A stretch of DNA of 53,099 nucleotides. It comes from Microcoleus sp. AS-A8 (GTDB lineage: Bacteria > Cyanobacteriota > Cyanobacteriia > Cyanobacteriales > Coleofasciculaceae). The stretch is from NCBI GenBank assembly GCA_039962225.1, contig JAMPKV010000036.1, positions 1-53,099 on the forward strand, read 5' to 3'. Below are positions 51,732-53,099 of the stretch, in pieces (within the stretch, counting starts at the first letter, position 1; every line of letters starts with the position of its first letter). The notes beneath the pieces were generated by a model, which saw nothing but the letters and a program-made list of their open reading frames with translations, was not told the DNA's origin and did no database searches. The position numbers and the translations under genes are program-made.

Positions 51732-52814
51732 ATGAACGTTACTAGACGCAGTGTAGTTGCCCTCTTCTCTGGCTTGGCACTCTTGAGTGCGGTTGGATGT
51801 TCCTCTGAGGCACCCAAAGCAGACGGGGAGGCAAAGAAAGCAACGGGGAATAACGCCAATGCAGGCGAAATTAACCTGTACTCATCCCGTCACTACGATA
51901 CCGATAATGCGCTGTACCAAAACTTCACCAAACAGACGGGTATCAAGGTAAATCTGATTGAAGGCAAAGCCGACGAACTGATTGAACGAATCAAGAGTGA
52001 AGGGGCAAATAGCCCAGCGGATGTATTGATTACTGTTGATGCAGGTGGGTTCTGGCGAGCACAAAAGGAAGGGGCTTTACAACCGATTTCCTCCACCAAA
52101 CTAGAGTCGGCGGTTCCCGAAAATCTGCGTAGTCCCGAAGGATACTGGTTTGGCTTGGCAAAGCGGGCGCGTGTAATTGTTTATAACAAAGATAAAGTAA
52201 AACCCGACCAACTATCGACCTATGATGCCTTAGCCCAGCCCGAATGGAAAGGGCGGGTTTGTGTCCGCAGTTCCGAGAATATTTATAATCAGTCTCTCGT
52301 CGCCTCCAAAATTGAAAGCAAGGGTGTTGAAAAGACTGAGGAATGGGCAAAAAGCTTAGTGCGTAATTTTGCCCGTCCACCGGAAGGCAATGATACAGCA
52401 CAAATCAAAGCGGTGGCAGCTGGTCAATGTGATGTTGCGATCGTGAATCATTACTATGTCGGGCGACTAAAGGATTCAAAAGACGCCCAAGAGCAAAAAA
52501 CGGCTTCCCAAGTTGCGGTTTTCTTCCCGAATCAAAACGAGGGCGGCACTCATATTAATATTAGTGGGGCTGGTGTTGCTGCTAAAGCTCCCCATAAGGA
52601 AAATGCCATCAAATTTGTTGAGTACTTAGCGACTCCAGAGGCACAGGAAATCTTTGCTAATGGTAGTTACGAATATCCCGTGGTTTCAGGCTTAAAGCCG
52701 AATCCTACGGTTGCTAGCTTTGGGAATTTTAAAGAGTCGAATCTCAAAGTTGTTGCTTACGGTGAAAAGAATCCAGAAGCGGTTAAGGTGATGGATCGCG
52801 CTGGATGGAAGTAA
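51732..52814 (+). CDS. futA: Iron(III) ABC transporter substrate-binding protein (FutA)
   Basis: A 360-aa periplasmic iron-binding protein of the FutA/IdiA (Afu) type, which captures ferric iron for the FutB/FutC permease. The N-terminus has a twin-arginine-like TRRSVVALFSG and a lipobox LSAVGC, so it may be a Tat-exported lipoprotein (Cys23). The mature part starts with INLYSSRHYDTDNALYQNFT, where His and Tyr are iron ligands, and continues with NIYNQSLVASKIES, NHYYVGRLKDSK (two Tyr of the metal site) and HINISGAGVAAKAPH. The length is normal. GAGGAG at 51714-51719 precedes ATG 51732, with a HIP1 octamer between. The transporter's permease and ATPase are not in the window. A terminator follows directly. 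Confidence 0.93.
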   Translation: MNVTRRSVVALFSGLALLSAVGCSSEAPKADGEAKKATGNNANAGEINLYSSRHYDTDNALYQNFTKQTGIKVNLIEGKADELIERIKSEGANSPADVLITVDAGGFWRAQKEGALQPISSTKLESAVPENLRSPEGYWFGLAKRARVIVYNKDKVKPDQLSTYDALAQPEWKGRVCVRSSENIYNQSLVASKIESKGVEKTEEWAKSLVRNFARPPEGNDTAQIKAVAAGQCDVAIVNHYYVGRLKDSKDAQEQKTASQVAVFFPNQNEGGTHINISGAGVAAKAPHKENAIKFVEYLATPEAQEIFANGSYEYPVVSGLKPNPTVASFGNFKESNLKVVAYGEKNPEAVKVMDRAGWK

Positions 52815-52845
52815 AGACGTTCGGTCAAAACGTCTCTACTTTTTG
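52811..52845 (+). terminator. Rho-independent terminator of futA
   Basis: AGACGTT (52815-52821) pairs with AACGTCT (52829-52835), extended by GTA/TAC, and is followed by CTTTTT. It overlaps the futA stop codon region, so the message ends almost at the end of the gene. Confidence 0.75.
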
Positions 52846-53047
52846 TGTTTGCTTTGTATGGAAATCAGGCGTACCCAACGGCGGGTGCGCCACTTCATTT
52901 ATAGATATAGATGCGATCGCTCGATTCGTGTATCCCCAAAGTTGCAACGGTTGTACAGATTGCACTCCAATCAGTTCATTGGACTTATACCAACTTCATT
53001 AAACATTGCTACACTTAGTTATGAGAATTAAGGAGAATAAGTTTTCC

Positions 53048-53099
53048 ATGTCAGGGGTCGTCAAAATTGACATAATAGAACCGGAAGAAACTTTAAAAG
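53048..53099 (+). CDS. Start of a gene, possibly an IS630-type transposase; cut by the window edge
   Basis: Only the first 17 codons are present (MSGVVKIDIIEPEETLK). AGGAG at 53031-53035 with a 12-base spacer supports ATG 53048; an in-frame ATG at 53021 lies before this site. The beginning is like the N-terminal helix-turn-helix part of IS630-family transposases that open with a short xGVxKIxI segment, but this is a weak resemblance from a short piece. Between the futA terminator and this start (52846-53047) I see no other gene; a stretch near 52870-52890 resembles dispersed repeats. Confidence 0.35.
   Translation, partial: MSGVVKIDIIEPEETLK

Noticed and set aside
1-53099. CRISPR arrays, tRNA and rRNA genes
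   Set aside because: No regularly spaced repeat-spacer pattern and no tRNA T-loop or rRNA signatures were found in the gaps.

Overview
The window is chromosomal DNA of a cyanobacterium, most likely a filamentous, non-picocyanobacterial one. It carries a photosystem II D2 gene end, Ycf35 and Ycf46, a CURT1/CAAD thylakoid protein, a cyanobacterial iron-uptake porin, the fused BgtB-type amino-acid transporter, a HetZ-related regulator, and very frequent HIP1 octamers (GCGATCGC). The species cannot be fixed from the sequence alone. Mobile and repeat DNA is modest: one MITE-like element, heptamer tandem repeats, several dispersed palindromes, and a possible transposase start at the right edge.

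Layout. 1-1100: the 3' end of a stand-alone psbD with terminator, a ~300-nt structured RNA candidate, and pterin-4a-carbinolamine dehydratase. 1.1-5 kb: SLH porin, then an Rrf2 regulator next to cysteine synthase. 5.2-7.9 kb: an RTX-type calcium-binding protein on the minus strand with a 1-kb repeat-rich upstream region containing the MITE. 7.9-14 kb: J-domain protein, a two-domain 6-carboxytetrahydropterin/pyruvoyl-tetrahydropterin synthase protein, TPR protein, CurT, SLH membrane protein, [2Fe-2S] protein. 14.4-22 kb: a PilB-like protein without an ATPase core, a HetZ-related regulator, a hybrid histidine kinase, a response-regulator adenylate cyclase and a CsbD protein. 22-28 kb: divergent bgtB/bgtA, two paralogous small unknown proteins, a catalytically dead-looking alpha/beta hydrolase and a DUF2470 protein. 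28-33.6 kb: holB, tmk, an FHA protein and a copper P-type ATPase on the minus strand.

33.9-37.8 kb is the accessory segment of most interest. It holds a NACHT NTPase with an N-terminal helix-turn-helix, followed on the same strand by an overlapping antitoxin-toxin-HigA-like trio, with a small membrane protein read divergently. It looks like a small defence island, and the NACHT protein is the best candidate for a poorly described immune system here. 

37.9-53.1 kb returns to housekeeping genes: glycolate oxidase GlcF/GlcE, an AMIN-amidase, the RHH-Ycf46-Ycf35 set, a NarL-type response regulator, a DUF2993 protein, a pseudouridine synthase overlapping a RodZ-like protein, MalQ, a Nudix hydrolase and an iron-binding FutA lipoprotein with a clear palindrome at its predicted promoter. 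Most start codons were re-chosen from Shine-Dalgarno spacing and family N-termini; the reasons are given per gene. No tRNA, rRNA or CRISPR array was seen.
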